From Alphaproteobacteria bacterium (GTDB taxonomy: Bacteria > Pseudomonadota > Alphaproteobacteria > CALKHQ01), in contig JAWKYB010000007.1 of assembly GCA_041396705.1 (NCBI GenBank), forward strand, positions 186,001 to 250,000: a DNA stretch of 64,000 nucleotides. Direction: 5' to 3'. Positions within the stretch are counted from its first letter, which is position 1. Every line of letters starts with the position of its first letter. Of the stretch, positions 55,472-64,000 are shown piece after piece. Under the pieces are notes generated by a model. That model made no database searches, was not told the origin of the DNA, and saw nothing but the letters and a program-made list of their open reading frames with translations. Both the position numbers and the translations under genes were made by a program.

Positions 55472-57745
55472 ATGCACCCCAGCCGAAGCTCGTTGCATCT
55501 TTGCCGCCGTGCCGGCGGCGCGGCGCTCGCCCTGGCCCTGTGGCCGCTGGCGGCGCCGGCGGCCGAACTGACCTTTCCCGGCATGGCTGGCGACGTCGTC
55601 GTCGATCTGCCGGCACTGCCGGCGCCGCCGACCGGCGAGATCGATCTCGCCCGGGTCCGCGACCGCGCCTTCGCGGTGGCCGACCTGTTCCCGGCCGCGG
55701 AGCACGATCTCGACCTGCTGGCGGAGAGCCTGGGCGGCGACCCGGCCGCCGCCTTCGCCTTTGTCCGCGACCGAATCGGACTTGACCCCTATGACGGTGC
55801 GCTGCGCGGTGCCGAAGGCACGCTGGCGGCGGGCGCCGGCGGCAGTGCCGACCGGGCGCTGCTGCTGGCGTCGCTGCTGCAGGCGCAGGGCGTCGCGGTC
55901 CGTTTTGCCGTCGGCACGCTCGACCCCGCCGGGACCGAGCGCGTGCACGCGGCTGCGCTGAACGGTGGCATTGCCGGCCGGCTGGATGCGGAAGCGCAGG
56001 CGGCCGTCGTCTCCCTGGCCGGGCTGTCGCCGGCGGCGCTGGACCGGCTCGACGCGCGCGCCCGGCGCGACCTCGGCTGGCTGTGGCCGGCGGTCGGCGC
56101 GCACCTCGGCGATCCGTCCGCGGCGCTCGCCGCGCTGCCCGCCCGCCATGTCTGGGTGCAGGCGATGATCGACGGCGCGTGGACCGATCTCGATCCCACC
56201 CTGCCGGACGCCGCCCCCGGGACCGCTCTGGCCGCGCCGGAAGCGACCTACGACGCGCTGCCCGACGACATGTGGCACCGGGTCACCGTCGCCGTGGTCG
56301 CCGAGTCGCTGGCCGACGGCGCGCTTGTCGAGCAGACCTTGCTGGCGGTGCCGCTGGCCGCGGCCGATGCCGCCGCCGGACAGGTGTTCCTGGTGTTCTC
56401 GCCGGCGGTCGGCGGCGGCGTGTCGGGGCTGGCCGGCGGGCTGATGGGCGCAATGGGCGAGGCGCCGAGCTACGTGCCGACGCTGGTGCGCGGCGAGCTG
56501 GTCGAGAGCGGCGAGCCGGTGCCGGCGCTGCCGGCCGCACAGGACGACGCCCAGGCCTTCTTCTTCGGCGACGAGGCCGAGACCGGACCGGAACTGACCG
56601 CGCTCTATGTCGACGTGACGGTGGCGGTGCCGGGCCTGCCTGCGGAAACGCGGCGGCGCGTCCTGCTGGACCGGGTCGCGCCCGATGTCCGCCAGGGCGG
56701 TTCCGTCGATGCCGCGTGGCTGGCGGAAACGCACATGGGCCTGGACGGCCCCCGCATCTTCGAGACCATCCACCAGATCGCGGTGTCGGTCGGCGGTGCC
56801 GATCCCTATCGGACCGCCGTCGGCATGGGCCTGGCGGTGGCGGCGCTTGGCGACGGCATGGCCAGCGAACAGGCGATGGGCGAGCTGTCGCTGCCCGCGA
56901 TGCTGTGGCCGGTCGGCGCGCTGAACCAGGCGACGGTGCTGGCCAGCGAACGGCTGTCGGTCGCGGCGGCCAACGACCGTGCCGACCTGCGGCTGTTCGT
57001 CGGTGCGCCGCGCGTGTTCCTGTTCTCGTTCGCGCCGGTGCCGGTCGGCGACGGCGTCGGGGCCGGGCTTGCCATAGACCTGCTGCACGATTCGGTCGCG
57101 GCGGTGGCGGCCGAGGGGGTCGCGCCGATCGACGTGGCCCAGCGGCGGTTGTGGTACGGCGTGGTGCAATCCGCGCTGGAGACCACGCTCGCCGAACTGC
57201 GCTCCGGCGGATCGGCTCCGGATGCGACGACTGTCGCCAGCACCAGCAATGCCATGTCGCCCGACCTGGCGGCGATCGCGCCGGCCGACGCCGCGGCCGT
57301 CGCCGCCGATGCGCCAGCCGCCCTGCGCGACGCCCTCGCCGACGGCGACGTCGTGGTGGTCGCCGATGGCGGTACGACGGCGTCGACCCAGACCTGGTGG
57401 ACGCTCGACCCGGCCAGCGGCGACATCCGCGCGGTGCTCGATCCTGGCCTCGGCGGTGCGACCGGCGGCGGCTGGCGGCCGGGCGGGCCCTATGTCAACG
57501 CCTCGCCGGGCGGCGACCGGATCATCGTCGACCCGCGCACCGGCCGGAACATCGGAATCTCGCGCGGCGGTCGCGACTACATGTTCCGCAATCGGCCGCC
57601 AGCCGACACCTGCCGCGGCGGCCCCGAGTACCAGATCATCCTGGGTTGCGTGTCGATCCCGGCCAGTATGGCAGTCGGCACTGCCTACGCGCTCATTGTG
57701 TCCGAGATCGTACTCTTCGCCGCGCTGACGATCCTCCAGCTCTGA
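55472..57745 (+). CDS. Exported transglutaminase-fold protein lacking the catalytic cysteine
   Basis: A 757-residue protein with a signal peptide (LALALWPLAAPAAEL). A transglutaminase-like domain occupies about 90-245: a helix FAFVRDRIGLDPY, then GGSADRALLLASLLQAQGVAVRF, where the usual catalytic Cys of the GxC...A motif is a Ser, and HVWVQAMIDGAWTDLDPT with the conserved His (226) and Asp (241). The remainder (about 260-720) is unrecognised beta-rich sequence with acidic loops. The C-terminus ends in a hydrophobic helix (AVGTAYALIVSEIVLFAAL), maybe a membrane anchor. Without the Cys it is probably not a transglutaminase; binding or a different chemistry is possible. ATG 55472 gives the signal peptide and is preferred to an upstream start. 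Confidence 0.65.
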   Translation: MHPSRSSLHLCRRAGGAALALALWPLAAPAAELTFPGMAGDVVVDLPALPAPPTGEIDLARVRDRAFAVADLFPAAEHDLDLLAESLGGDPAAAFAFVRDRIGLDPYDGALRGAEGTLAAGAGGSADRALLLASLLQAQGVAVRFAVGTLDPAGTERVHAAALNGGIAGRLDAEAQAAVVSLAGLSPAALDRLDARARRDLGWLWPAVGAHLGDPSAALAALPARHVWVQAMIDGAWTDLDPTLPDAAPGTALAAPEATYDALPDDMWHRVTVAVVAESLADGALVEQTLLAVPLAAADAAAGQVFLVFSPAVGGGVSGLAGGLMGAMGEAPSYVPTLVRGELVESGEPVPALPAAQDDAQAFFFGDEAETGPELTALYVDVTVAVPGLPAETRRRVLLDRVAPDVRQGGSVDAAWLAETHMGLDGPRIFETIHQIAVSVGGADPYRTAVGMGLAVAALGDGMASEQAMGELSLPAMLWPVGALNQATVLASERLSVAAANDRADLRLFVGAPRVFLFSFAPVPVGDGVGAGLAIDLLHDSVAAVAAEGVAPIDVAQRRLWYGVVQSALETTLAELRSGGSAPDATTVASTSNAMSPDLAAIAPADAAAVAADAPAALRDALADGDVVVVADGGTTASTQTWWTLDPASGDIRAVLDPGLGGATGGGWRPGGPYVNASPGGDRIIVDPRTGRNIGISRGGRDYMFRNRPPADTCRGGPEYQIILGCVSIPASMAVGTAYALIVSEIVLFAALTILQL

Positions 57746-57763
57746 CGCGTCGAGGGTCGGACG

Positions 57764-59191
57764 CTACAGGTGGCCGGCGTCGACCCAGGCGATCCGCAGC
57801 ACGTTGGTGGCGCCGGGCGTGCCGAACGGCACCCCGGCCGTCACCACCAGCCGGTCGCCGATCGTTGCGAACTCGTCCTGCGCCGCCATCCGGCAGGCCT
57901 TGTCGACCATGTCGGTGAAATTCTCGACGTCGGCGGTGTAGTCGCAGTGCACGCCCCAGGCGATGGCCAGCCGCCGCGCCGTCTCCAGCTTCGAGGTCAG
58001 GCACACGATCGGCGCCGCCGGGCGTTCGCGCGCGGCCCTCAGCGTGGTCGACCCGGTGGTGGTGTAGGTGACGATGCAGCGGGCGTTGATCGTCTCCGCC
58101 ACCTGGGCCGCGGCCGCGGTGATCGCGTCGGCCGAGGTCCGGTCCGGCGTCGGGTGCGACGCCTGCATCAGCATGCGGTACTGCTCGTCGGCCTCGGTTC
58201 GGCGGATGATGCGGTTCATCATCGTGACGGCCTCGTGCGGGTACTTGCCCGCCGCGGTCTCGGCCGAAAGCATCACAGCGTCGGCGCCGTCGAACACCGC
58301 CGTCGCGACGTCCGAGGCCTCGGCGCGGGTCGGCGACGGGGAACTGACCATCGAATCCAGCATCTGGGTCGCCACCACCACCGGCTTGCCGGCGGCGCGG
58401 CAGCGGCGCACGATCCGTTTCTGGATGCCGGGCACGTCCTCGGGCGGCAGCTCGACGCCCAGGTCGCCGCGGGCGACCATGACCGCGTCGGCCAGCTCGA
58501 TGATCTCGTCGAGGCGGTCGATCGCCGCCGGCTTCTCCAGCTTCACCAGCACGCCGGCGCGGCCGCCGATCAGCTTGCGGGCGTCGGCGACGTCGTCCGG
58601 CGTCTGCACGAAGCTGAGCGCGATCCAGTCGCAGCCAAGCGACAGCGCATAGTCCAGGTCGCGACGGTCCTTCGGCGTCAGCGACGACAGCGGCAGCACC
58701 ACGTTGGGCACGTTGACGCCCTTGCGCTCCGACAGCGGCCCGCCTGTCACCACCTCGGTCTCGGCAAAGCCGGGATCGGCCCTGGTGACGCGCAGCCGCA
58801 GCTTGCCGTCGTCGAGCAGCAGGTCGGTGCCGACCTCCAGCGCCTGCAGGATTTCGGGATGGGGCAGCGGCGCGCGGCCGCTGTCGCCGGGCGTCTTGTC
58901 GAGGTCGAGGCGGAATGCCTGCCCCGGCTCCAGCACGATCGGGCCGTCCTTGAAGGTGCCGATCCGCAGCTTGGGGCCCTGCATATCCGCCATGATCGCG
59001 ATCGGCCGCCCGGTGTCGGCCTCGACCTTGCGGATCATGTCGTAGCGCGCCTTGTGGTCCTCGTGCGCGCCGTGGCTGAAGTTCAGCCGGAACACGTCGA
59101 CGCCGGCCGCGAACAGCTCGGCGATGGTGGCCGCATCGCTGCTCGACGGTCCGATGGTCGCGATGATCTTGGCGCAGCGTCTGCGTCGCAT
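57764..59191 (-). CDS. pyk: Pyruvate kinase
   Basis: Makes pyruvate and ATP from phosphoenolpyruvate, 475 residues. KIIATIGPSS, FRLNFSHG, MQGPKLRIG and VMVARGDLGVELP are standard. The active-site stretch VLVKLEKPAAIDRL contains the catalytic lysine and metal-binding glutamate. QMLDSMVSSPSPTRAEASDVATAVFDGADAVMLSAETAAGKYP marks the rest. ATG 59191 after TGGGG is preferred to a longer frame. Alongside phosphofructokinase and the KDG kinase it places several central carbon genes in this window. Confidence 0.96.
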   Translation of the reverse strand: MRRRRCAKIIATIGPSSSDAATIAELFAAGVDVFRLNFSHGAHEDHKARYDMIRKVEADTGRPIAIMADMQGPKLRIGTFKDGPIVLEPGQAFRLDLDKTPGDSGRAPLPHPEILQALEVGTDLLLDDGKLRLRVTRADPGFAETEVVTGGPLSERKGVNVPNVVLPLSSLTPKDRRDLDYALSLGCDWIALSFVQTPDDVADARKLIGGRAGVLVKLEKPAAIDRLDEIIELADAVMVARGDLGVELPPEDVPGIQKRIVRRCRAAGKPVVVATQMLDSMVSSPSPTRAEASDVATAVFDGADAVMLSAETAAGKYPHEAVTMMNRIIRRTEADEQYRMLMQASHPTPDRTSADAITAAAAQVAETINARCIVTYTTTGSTTLRAARERPAAPIVCLTSKLETARRLAIAWGVHCDYTADVENFTDMVDKACRMAAQDEFATIGDRLVVTAGVPFGTPGATNVLRIAWVDAGHL

Positions 59192-59305
59192 GTCGAATAC
59201 CCCAGACGTTTCCCGGGCCGGCCCTTTGCCGGCATTCGCGTTTCTTGCCGCTCTCCGGCGGCTGGCGGCAGTGCGGCCGGTGCGCCGGCACTCCCGCACA
59301 CAACA

Positions 59306-60604
59306 TCAAACCGGCAGGATCAGCAAGGCGCGAAAATCGTTAACGTTGGTGCGCGTCGGTCCGGTGACGACCAGAGCATCGAGCGCGGCGAAGGCGTCGT
59401 GCGACAGATGGGCGGCGAGCAGGGCCCGGGCGTCGAGGCCCGCGGCGGCCAGCCGGGCGAGCCCGTCGGGTGCGACGACGGCGCCGGCATGCGGCCCGGT
59501 GCCGTCGATGCCGTCGGTGTCGGCGGCGAGCGCATGGACGCCCTGCGCGCCGGCCAGCGCCAGCATCAGCGCCAGCGCGAATTCCGAGTTGCGGCCGCCC
59601 CGGCTCTCGCCGGTGCCTCTGCCGACCGTGACCGTGGTCTCGCCGCCGGACAGCAGCACGCAGGGCGGCGCCAGCGGCCCCCGCTCAGGCCCGACCCCGC
59701 CTGCCACGCCGCGCGCCAGCGCGGCCAGCACGCGGGCGGTCTCGCGCGCCTCGCCCTCGATCACGTCGCTCAGCACCCACGGCGCGACGCCGGCCGCCCT
59801 GGCCACGTCGGCCGCGGCCGCCAGCGCCAGCGCGGGCGTGGCGACGATGCGGGTCTCGGCGCGGGCGAAGGCCGGGTCATCGGGCTTCGGGCTCTCGTTG
59901 GCCGGATCGACCAGGGCGGCGCCGATCGCGGCCGGCGGGTCGATGCCGTACTTGGCCAGCACGTCGCGGGCATCTTCCAGCGTGGTCGGGTCCGGCACGG
60001 TCGGGCCGGAGGCAATCACCGCCGGGTCGTCGCCGGGCACGTCGGAAATGGCGAGGGTCAGTACCCGGGCGGGCGCCGCGGCGGCGGCCAGGCGGCCGCC
60101 CTTGATCGCCGACACGTGCTTGCGCACCGTGTTGATCTCGCCGATCGCGGCTCCGCTGTCGAGCAGGGCCTTGTTCAGCGCCTGCTTGTCGGCGAAGCCG
60201 ATCCCGGCCGCCGGCCGGGTCAGCAGGGCCGAGCCGCCGCCGGAGATCAGGCACAGCACCAGGTCGTCCGGCCCGGCATCGCGCGCCAGCGCCAGGATGC
60301 GGCCCGCCGCCGCCAGGCCGGCGTCGTCCGGCACCGGATGGGCGGCCTCGACGATTTCGATGCGGTCGCATGGGGCGCCGTGGCCGTAGCGTGTGACCAC
60401 CAGGCCCTCCAGCGGATGCGCCGGGTCGGCCGGCCAGGCGGCCTCCACCGCCTGGGCCATCACCGCCGAGGCCTTGCCGGCGCCGAGGACGATGGTGCGC
60501 CCGCGCGGCCGCGGCGGCAGCTGCGGCGGCACGCAACGCATCGGGTCGGCGGCGGCGACCGCCGCATCGAACATCCGGCGCAGTAGGACGGCGGGATCGG
60601 CCAT
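59306..60604 (-). CDS. Glycerate 2-kinase / hydroxypyruvate reductase (MOFRL family)
   Basis: A 432-residue member of the GckA/TtuD (MOFRL) family. VLGAGKASAVMAQAVE at the start, LISGGGSALLTRPAAGIGFADKQALNKALLDSGA, VRKHVSAIKGGRLA and the late LSGGETTVTVGRGTGESRGGRNSEFALAL are diagnostic. Phosphorylation of glycerate is the more probable activity; TtuD was first called hydroxypyruvate reductase. It is 6 bp... downstream of hydroxypyruvate isomerase, so both belong to the glyoxylate/tartronate part of C2-C3 metabolism. Confidence 0.92.
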   Translation of the reverse strand: MADPAVLLRRMFDAAVAAADPMRCVPPQLPPRPRGRTIVLGAGKASAVMAQAVEAAWPADPAHPLEGLVVTRYGHGAPCDRIEIVEAAHPVPDDAGLAAAGRILALARDAGPDDLVLCLISGGGSALLTRPAAGIGFADKQALNKALLDSGAAIGEINTVRKHVSAIKGGRLAAAAAPARVLTLAISDVPGDDPAVIASGPTVPDPTTLEDARDVLAKYGIDPPAAIGAALVDPANESPKPDDPAFARAETRIVATPALALAAAADVARAAGVAPWVLSDVIEGEARETARVLAALARGVAGGVGPERGPLAPPCVLLSGGETTVTVGRGTGESRGGRNSEFALALMLALAGAQGVHALAADTDGIDGTGPHAGAVVAPDGLARLAAAGLDARALLAAHLSHDAFAALDALVVTGPTRTNVNDFRALLILPV

Positions 60605-60609
60605 CGCGG

Positions 60610-61386
60610 TCAGAGATAGGGCCGGGCCCAGCCCAGCCCGGCCGCCGTGTCGCCCGCCGGGCGGTACTCGCAGCCGATCCAGCCGGAATAGCCGAGCCGG
60701 TCGATCTGCGGCAGCAGATAGCCGTAGTTGATCTCGCCGGTGCCGGGCTCGTGCCGGCCTGGAGTATCGGCCAGCTGCATGTGGCCGATCATCGGCAGGA
60801 TGCGCTCGATGGTCGGTGCCAGGTCGCCCTCCATGATCTGCATGTGATAGATGTCGTACTGGAACCTGGCGTTGGTCGCGCCGACCCGCTCCAGTATGTC
60901 GATGGCCTGGGCCGAGGTGTTGAGGAAGAAGCCCGGGATGTCGCGGCCGTTGATCGCCTCGATCACCACCGTGATGCCTTCCTTGGCGCATTCGGCCGCG
61001 GCGAAGCTGATGTTCTCCACATAGGTCTCGGTCAGCACCCGCCGGTCGGCGCCGGCCGGCGCGATGCCGGCCATCGCGTGCACCGTCCTGCAGCCCAGGA
61101 CCTTGGCATAGGCGATGGCCTGGCCGACCCCGTCCTGGAACGCGCCGCGCTTGTCGGGCAGGCAGCCGTAACCGCGCTCGCCGGCGTCCCAGTCGCCGGG
61201 CGGCATGTTGAACAGGGCCTGGGTCAGGTTGTTCGCCGCCAGCCGCTCGGCGATCTGTTCGGCCGGCCAGGCGTAAGGGAACAGGAACTCGACGCCCTTG
61301 AACCCTGCCTTGGCCGCGGCGGCGAAGCGGTCGAGGAACTCCACCTCGTTGAACAGCATCGACAGGTTGGCGGCAAGGCGCGGCAT
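60610..61386 (-). CDS. hyi: Hydroxypyruvate isomerase
   Basis: A TIM-barrel enzyme of 258 residues that interconverts hydroxypyruvate and tartronate semialdehyde. It begins MPRLAANLSMLFNEVEFLDRF. VIEAINGRDIPGFFLNT contains the first metal-binding glutamate; FQYDIYHMQIMEGDL, HMQLADTPGRHEPGTGEINY and IGCEYRP hold the other metal and catalytic residues. Together with the glycerate kinase 5 bp downstream it lets the cell use glyoxylate-derived carbon. Confidence 0.93.
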   Translation of the reverse strand: MPRLAANLSMLFNEVEFLDRFAAAAKAGFKGVEFLFPYAWPAEQIAERLAANNLTQALFNMPPGDWDAGERGYGCLPDKRGAFQDGVGQAIAYAKVLGCRTVHAMAGIAPAGADRRVLTETYVENISFAAAECAKEGITVVIEAINGRDIPGFFLNTSAQAIDILERVGATNARFQYDIYHMQIMEGDLAPTIERILPMIGHMQLADTPGRHEPGTGEINYGYLLPQIDRLGYSGWIGCEYRPAGDTAAGLGWARPYL

Positions 61387-61510
61387 GGTTTCCCCCGGTG
61401 GGTTGGCGTTGTGCTTGCGGTCGGTTGTACGGCGCCCCGCCCCGCGCCGACAAGCCGCATGGGCCGCGCGCCGGTTGCCCGCCGACGGCGCTTCCCATTA
61501 CACAGGGGGC

Positions 61511-62335
61511 ATGGACCACGGCCATCCAGCCCCTGCATGCGGCAACCCGGCGCCGACCGGCGCGCCGCCGAGCCTGCTCGGCCCCGACGACCCGCCGCCG
61601 CTGAGTTGGCTGAACCGGGATTCGCGGCGGGCGCTGCTGATCGTCTGCGACCATGCCAGCAATGCGATGCCGCGCGCGCTCGGCGATCTCGGCCTCAGTG
61701 CGGCGCAGCGCGTCGACCATATCGCCTGGGACCCCGGCGCCGGCGCGGTGACGCGGCTGCTGTCGGACGCCCTGAAGGCGCCGGCCGTGCTTGCCGGTTA
61801 TTCCCGGCTGGTGATCGACTGCAACCGCGCGCCCGACGACCCGACGGCGATCCCGCAGATCAGCGACGGCGTGATCGTGCCCGGCAACCGCGGGCTCGGC
61901 GACGGCGACCGCACGGCGCGCGAGGCGGCCTGCCACCGGCCCTATCACCGGGCGATCGAGGACTGGCTCGAACGGGCGCTGGCCGACCACGAGACCGTCG
62001 CCATGTTCGCGGTGCACAGCTTCACGCCGTCGCTGCGCGACGGCATCACGCGGCCATGGGACGCCGGCGTGCTGTGGACCGACGACGCCCGCATCCCGGT
62101 ACCGCTGATGCAGGCGTTGCGCGACGAGCCCGGCATCCTGGTCGGCGACAACGAGCCCTACACCGCCCACGACCGCTTCGGCTTCACCATCGACGTCCAT
62201 GCCGAGCCGCGCGGCCTGCCCAACGCGCTGATCGAGATCCGCCAGGACCGTCTTGCCGATGCGGCCGGCGTCCAGGCCTGGGCCGCGCGCCTGGCGCGCG
62301 CGCTCGACCCGATCCTGCACCGGCTGGGGATCTGA
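61511..62335 (+). CDS. N-formylglutamate amidohydrolase family protein
   Basis: A 274-residue zinc-dependent hydrolase of the HutG-II/FGase fold. The metal-binding HAS region is LIVCDHASNAMP; LVIDCNRAPDDP and FAVHSFTP contain other conserved residues; GDNEPYTAHDRFGFTIDVHAEPRGLPNALIEIRQD ends the domain. It removes formate from N-formylglutamate in histidine breakdown, or acts on a similar substrate; no hut genes are nearby, so the physiological role is open. ATG 61511 follows an AGGGGG that is rather close. Confidence 0.87.
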   Translation: MDHGHPAPACGNPAPTGAPPSLLGPDDPPPLSWLNRDSRRALLIVCDHASNAMPRALGDLGLSAAQRVDHIAWDPGAGAVTRLLSDALKAPAVLAGYSRLVIDCNRAPDDPTAIPQISDGVIVPGNRGLGDGDRTAREAACHRPYHRAIEDWLERALADHETVAMFAVHSFTPSLRDGITRPWDAGVLWTDDARIPVPLMQALRDEPGILVGDNEPYTAHDRFGFTIDVHAEPRGLPNALIEIRQDRLADAAGVQAWAARLARALDPILHRLGI

Positions 62336-62338
62336 GCG

Positions 62339-63469
62339 ATGACCGAGCAGGGCGTCACGCTGGGCATCGAGGAGGAATATCTCCTCGTCGACCGCGAAAG
62401 CCGCGACCTGCTGTCCGACCCGCCGCCGGCGCTGTTCAAGGCCTGCGAGCAGCGCCTCGCCAGCCAGGTGACCCCGGAGTTCCTGCGCGCACAGATCGAG
62501 GTCGGCACGCCGGTCTGCCGCTCGCTGACCGAGGCGCGCCAGCAGCTGACCCATCTGCGGCGCAGCGTGTGCGAGGTGGCGGAGGAGCACGGCGCCGCGA
62601 TCATCGCCGCGTCGACCCATCCCTTCGCCCATTGGACGCGGCAGCGCCACACCGACAAGGAACGCTACAACACCCTGGCGCGCGATATCGGCGCGCCGGC
62701 GCGCCGGCTGCTGATCTGCGGCATGCACGTCCATGTCGGTATCGCGGACGACGACCTCAGGATCGAGCTCGCCAACCAGGTCGGCTATTTCCTGCCGCAC
62801 CTGCTGGCCCTGTCGACCTCGTCGCCGTTCTGGGAGGGCATCGACACCGGCCTGATGTCCTACCGGCTGAGCGTGTTCGACGAGCTGCCGCGCACCGGCC
62901 TGCCGGAGCGCTTCGAATCCTACGGCGAATACCAGCGCCACGTGCAGATGCTGGTCAACGCCGGCATCATCGAGGATGCGACCAAGATCTGGTGGGACGT
63001 ACGCCCCAGCGCCCGGTTCCCGACGCTGGAGATGCGCATCTCCGACATGTGTACGCGCCTGGACGACGCCATGTGCGTCGCGGCGCTGTACGTCTGCGTG
63101 ATCGCGATGCTGATCCGGCTGCGCCGCGCCAACCAGCGCTGGCGGGCCTATGCGAACATGCTGGTCGCGGAAAACCGCTGGCGGGCCCAGCGCTATGGCG
63201 TCGACGAGGGCCTGATCGACTTCGGTCGCGGCCGGATCGTGCCCTACCCCGAGCTGCTGGGCGAGATCGTCGACCTGATCCGGCCGGAGGCCGAGCGGCT
63301 CGGCTGCCTGAGCGACGTGGAGCACGCCCGCACGATCGTGGCGCGCGGCACCAGCGCCCACAATCAGCGCCGCATCCACCAGCAGGCGCTGGCGGCGGGC
63401 GCGTCCGAGGCGGAAGCGCTAGCGGCGGTGGTCGACTGGCTGGTGTCCGAAACCCGGCCGAAGGGCTGA
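62339..63469 (+). CDS. YbdK-family carboxylate-amine ligase (glutamate-cysteine ligase type 2)
   Basis: A 376-residue ATP-grasp-like enzyme of the GCS2 family. The start VTLGIEEEYLLVD contains metal-binding glutamates. TPEFLRAQIEVGTPVCRSLTEAR, ASTHPFAHW, ICGMHVHVGIAD, LSTSSPFWEGIDTGLMSYR and WWDVRPSARFPTLEMRISDMC are family landmarks. YbdK has weak gamma-glutamylcysteine synthetase activity; the true substrate is not established. It starts 3 bp after the amidohydrolase stop, so the two are probably one operon. Confidence 0.92.
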   Translation: MTEQGVTLGIEEEYLLVDRESRDLLSDPPPALFKACEQRLASQVTPEFLRAQIEVGTPVCRSLTEARQQLTHLRRSVCEVAEEHGAAIIAASTHPFAHWTRQRHTDKERYNTLARDIGAPARRLLICGMHVHVGIADDDLRIELANQVGYFLPHLLALSTSSPFWEGIDTGLMSYRLSVFDELPRTGLPERFESYGEYQRHVQMLVNAGIIEDATKIWWDVRPSARFPTLEMRISDMCTRLDDAMCVAALYVCVIAMLIRLRRANQRWRAYANMLVAENRWRAQRYGVDEGLIDFGRGRIVPYPELLGEIVDLIRPEAERLGCLSDVEHARTIVARGTSAHNQRRIHQQALAAGASEAEALAAVVDWLVSETRPKG

Positions 63470-63477
63470 CCGGCCGG

Positions 63478-63720
63478 TCACTCGGCCGGTGCCGCCTCGG
63501 TGGTGTCCGCCTCGGCCTCGTCGCCGGTCCGCACCGGGGTGTCGGTGACCGAGCCGACGCCGGCGTCCGGCTGGAGGTTGTTGCCGTAGGCCGGCCCGGT
63601 CGGCTGCGCGCCGCGCCAGTTGCCGTCGCGATCGAAGAACAGCGGGATGCAGCCGCCGAGCGCGGCCGCGAGCAGGCCGATGGCGGCGAGGCGAAGGGCG
63701 GTGGCACAGGCATTGGTCAT
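63478..63720 (-). CDS. Small lipoprotein of unknown function
   Basis: An 80-residue lipoprotein. The signal peptide ends AAALGGC with the lipidated cysteine at 24, followed by IPLFFDRDGNWRGAQPTGPAYGNN. The acidic C-terminus (EAEADTTEAAPAE) is disordered. Nothing else is recognisable. ATG 63720 is chosen because it gives a clean signal peptide. It converges on the YbdK gene, 8 bp away. Confidence 0.6.
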   Translation of the reverse strand: MTNACATALRLAAIGLLAAALGGCIPLFFDRDGNWRGAQPTGPAYGNNLQPDAGVGSVTDTPVRTGDEAEADTTEAAPAE

Positions 63721-63942
63721 CGAGCGGGTCCCCGGCGCTGTCTTTTTCGTTTCGGGTGCGCCCGGCCGACCGAATCGCCATGCGGGCACGCGAAGGAAAA
63801 TCCGGCCGGGACGCTAGCACGAATGCCGAAGCGGGAGCGAGAGCGATGTCCGCTGCGGCGCAGCGGCGGCTTGACCCGGACGGGCCCCCGGTACCAAGTC
63901 TAGCCGTGAGCCAACGCCAGCAAGCCATGGAGGATCGCAAGC

Positions 63943-64000
63943 ATGGCCGAGATCGACGCCGCCGCCCGCACCGAACTGGAGGCGGCCGCCTTCCGTCGCC
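63943..64000 (+). CDS. DUF1244 family protein, N-terminal fragment (continues past the window)
   Basis: Only 19 codons are visible. The reading MAEIDAAARTELEAAAFRR matches the start of DUF1244, small (about 90-100 residues) proteins of alphaproteobacteria and gammaproteobacteria with unknown function. GGAGG lies about 10 bases before the ATG. The rest is beyond the window edge. Confidence 0.7.
   Translation, partial: MAEIDAAARTELEAAAFRR

Overview
This 64 kb window is a chromosomal segment from a very GC-rich (roughly 70%) alphaproteobacterium. Several things point to that class. An F1-only atpHAGDC operon stands apart from any F0 genes. The AtpA N-terminus closely resembles that of Rhodospirillum. 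The order yebC-ruvCAB-ybgC-tolQRAB is conserved. There is a yejABEF peptide importer, and small families typical of the class are present (DUF484, DUF465, DUF1244). A Rhodospirillales-like source is my best guess, not proven. I see no transposase, integrase, prophage or CRISPR; the region is mostly housekeeping with short accessory stretches.

Layout. 1-12.4 kb: end of a photolyase gene, a response-regulator diguanylate cyclase, tRNA-Gly(CCC), an OmpA-domain lipoprotein, apaG, trkH, argE, an exported unknown protein, a malate/lactate dehydrogenase family enzyme, a DUF484 protein, transaldolase and priA. 12.6-17.6 kb: F1 ATP synthase. 17.6-24.1 kb (minus strand): pmbA, leuA with a Leu-rich leader peptide, cysS, a GNAT acetyltransferase and a diheme cytochrome c. 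24.2-30.0 kb (minus): yejABEF. 30.3-37.8 kb: yebC, ruvCAB, ybgC, tolQRAB (no pal). 37.8-44.2 kb (minus): two paralogous small unknown proteins, a dipeptide-type ABC transporter whose permease and ATPase genes are separated by a TetR-MFS pair, and a clear TetR operator. 44.5-45.1 kb: four tandem small-RNA-like modules with a pitch of about 150 bp, downstream of a DUF465 gene. 45.6-51.2 kb: a phosphofructokinase, a TIGR02444-type protein, lipoproteins, a thioesterase, a KDG kinase and two tandem paralogous cytochromes c. 51.3-57.7 kb: an RTX calcium-binding protein, a three-gene phospholipid operon and an exported transglutaminase-fold protein lacking the catalytic cysteine. 57.8-64 kb: pyruvate kinase, glycerate kinase (MOFRL), hydroxypyruvate isomerase, N-formylglutamate amidohydrolase, a YbdK-type glutamate-cysteine ligase, a small lipoprotein and the start of a DUF1244 gene.

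The most interesting element is the array at 44507-45019 (minus strand). Each unit has a 5' hairpin, an unpaired anti-Shine-Dalgarno tract (CUCCUCCCUCC) and a strong intrinsic terminator. This strongly resembles the 'cuckoo'/CcsR/alpha-r14 class of alphaproteobacterial sRNAs, but the host gene and flanking dyads look different. Other items worth attention are a probable leucine attenuator before leuA, the pair of unknown small proteins, the pseudo-transglutaminase, and a palindromic operator in front of the lipid operon.

All calls come from reading the sequence and the encoded proteins; no database search was run. Starts were chosen from ribosome-binding sites, signal peptides and family N-termini where possible.
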